From Candidatus Magasanikbacteria bacterium RIFCSPLOWO2_02_FULL_44_11 (GTDB lineage: Bacteria; Patescibacteriota; Patescibacteriia; Magasanikbacterales; GWA2-37-8), in contig MFQK01000052.1 in NCBI GenBank assembly GCA_001783035.1, forward strand, positions 11,595-18,296: DNA of 6,702 nucleotides, written 5' to 3'. A model generated the notes under the pieces. That model saw only the letters and a list, made by a program, of their open reading frames with translations. It searched no databases and was not told the DNA's origin. This document shows, one piece after another, positions 6,667-6,702 of this stretch. The number at the start of each line of letters is the position of its first letter. Position 1 is the first letter of the stretch. The position numbers and the translations under genes are program-made.

Positions 6667-6684
6667 ACCAAAGTAGAAATGTCA
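6667..6684. repeat. Second copy of 18-base direct repeat, possible mobile-element end
   Basis: Identical to 6642-6659 and in direct orientation, separated from it by 7 bases (CCTTTTG). The exact match outside any reading frame implies a binding-site role or recent duplication. The window ends 18 bases later. Confidence 0.5.
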
Positions 6685-6702
6685 TCCCTTCGTGGTTTGT
6701 AA

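Noticed and set aside
6639..6699. Inverted pair CAAACCA (6639-6645) and TGGTTTG (6693-6699) as a terminator or element end
   Set aside because: Only 7 bases match with a 47-base loop and no T-run follows; most likely chance.

Overview
The window reads as a fragment of a Patescibacteria (Candidate Phyla Radiation, probably Parcubacteria-like) chromosome. This rests on recalled family resemblance, not a search. The supports are a leucyl-tRNA synthetase (LeuRS) with CPR-style signatures (FDAFGLPTENYAIKTG, GGMEHTVLHLLYSRFWNQ, and no leucine-specific domain before KMSKS), a ComEC channel encoded apart from its metallo-beta-lactamase (MBL) domain, and a calcium-loop L,D-transpeptidase. All five genes are on the + strand, tightly packed, and end in TAA or TAG. 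No in-frame TGA is used as sense, so nothing points to the Gracilibacteria/Absconditabacteria recoded lineages.

Layout: (1) 2-2872, leuS, missing its first ~70 codons because the window opens inside the gene. (2) 2879-4366, comEC membrane channel without an MBL domain. (3) 4338-4949, class I SAM-dependent methyltransferase, overlapping comEC by 29 bases. (4) 4981-5841, membrane-anchored ComEC-type MBL protein. (5) 5844-6626, exported L,D-transpeptidase with four EF-hand-like/TSP3 calcium loops. (6) 6627-6702, a short non-coding tail with two 18-base direct repeats spaced 25 bases apart, possibly the edge of a mobile element. No promoter or terminator is visible, and the spacing suggests one transcription unit.

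The standout is inside leuS. A complete RBBP9/YdeN-type serine hydrolase (about 190 residues, with Ser, Asp and His of the triad all visible) is inserted in frame between the two CxxC zinc knuckles of the LeuRS ZN-1 module. The insert is AT-richer than its host (about 38% against 54% GC by hand count) and is bracketed by a 7-base direct repeat (GTAAAAA) whose copies lie 576 bases, exactly 192 codons, apart. It looks like the capture of a whole gene into a tRNA synthetase with the frame kept on both sides. A second, subtler peculiarity lies in the LeuRS editing-domain region: a segment resembling the first strand of the NUDIX-like insert I recall from CPR LeuRS proteins, with the rest of that domain missing.

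The genes after leuS share a cell-envelope theme. ComEC and the separate MBL protein would together supply the channel and putative nuclease of DNA uptake, and the L,D-transpeptidase would act on peptidoglycan outside the membrane. The methyltransferase between the two ComEC halves has no obvious link to either.
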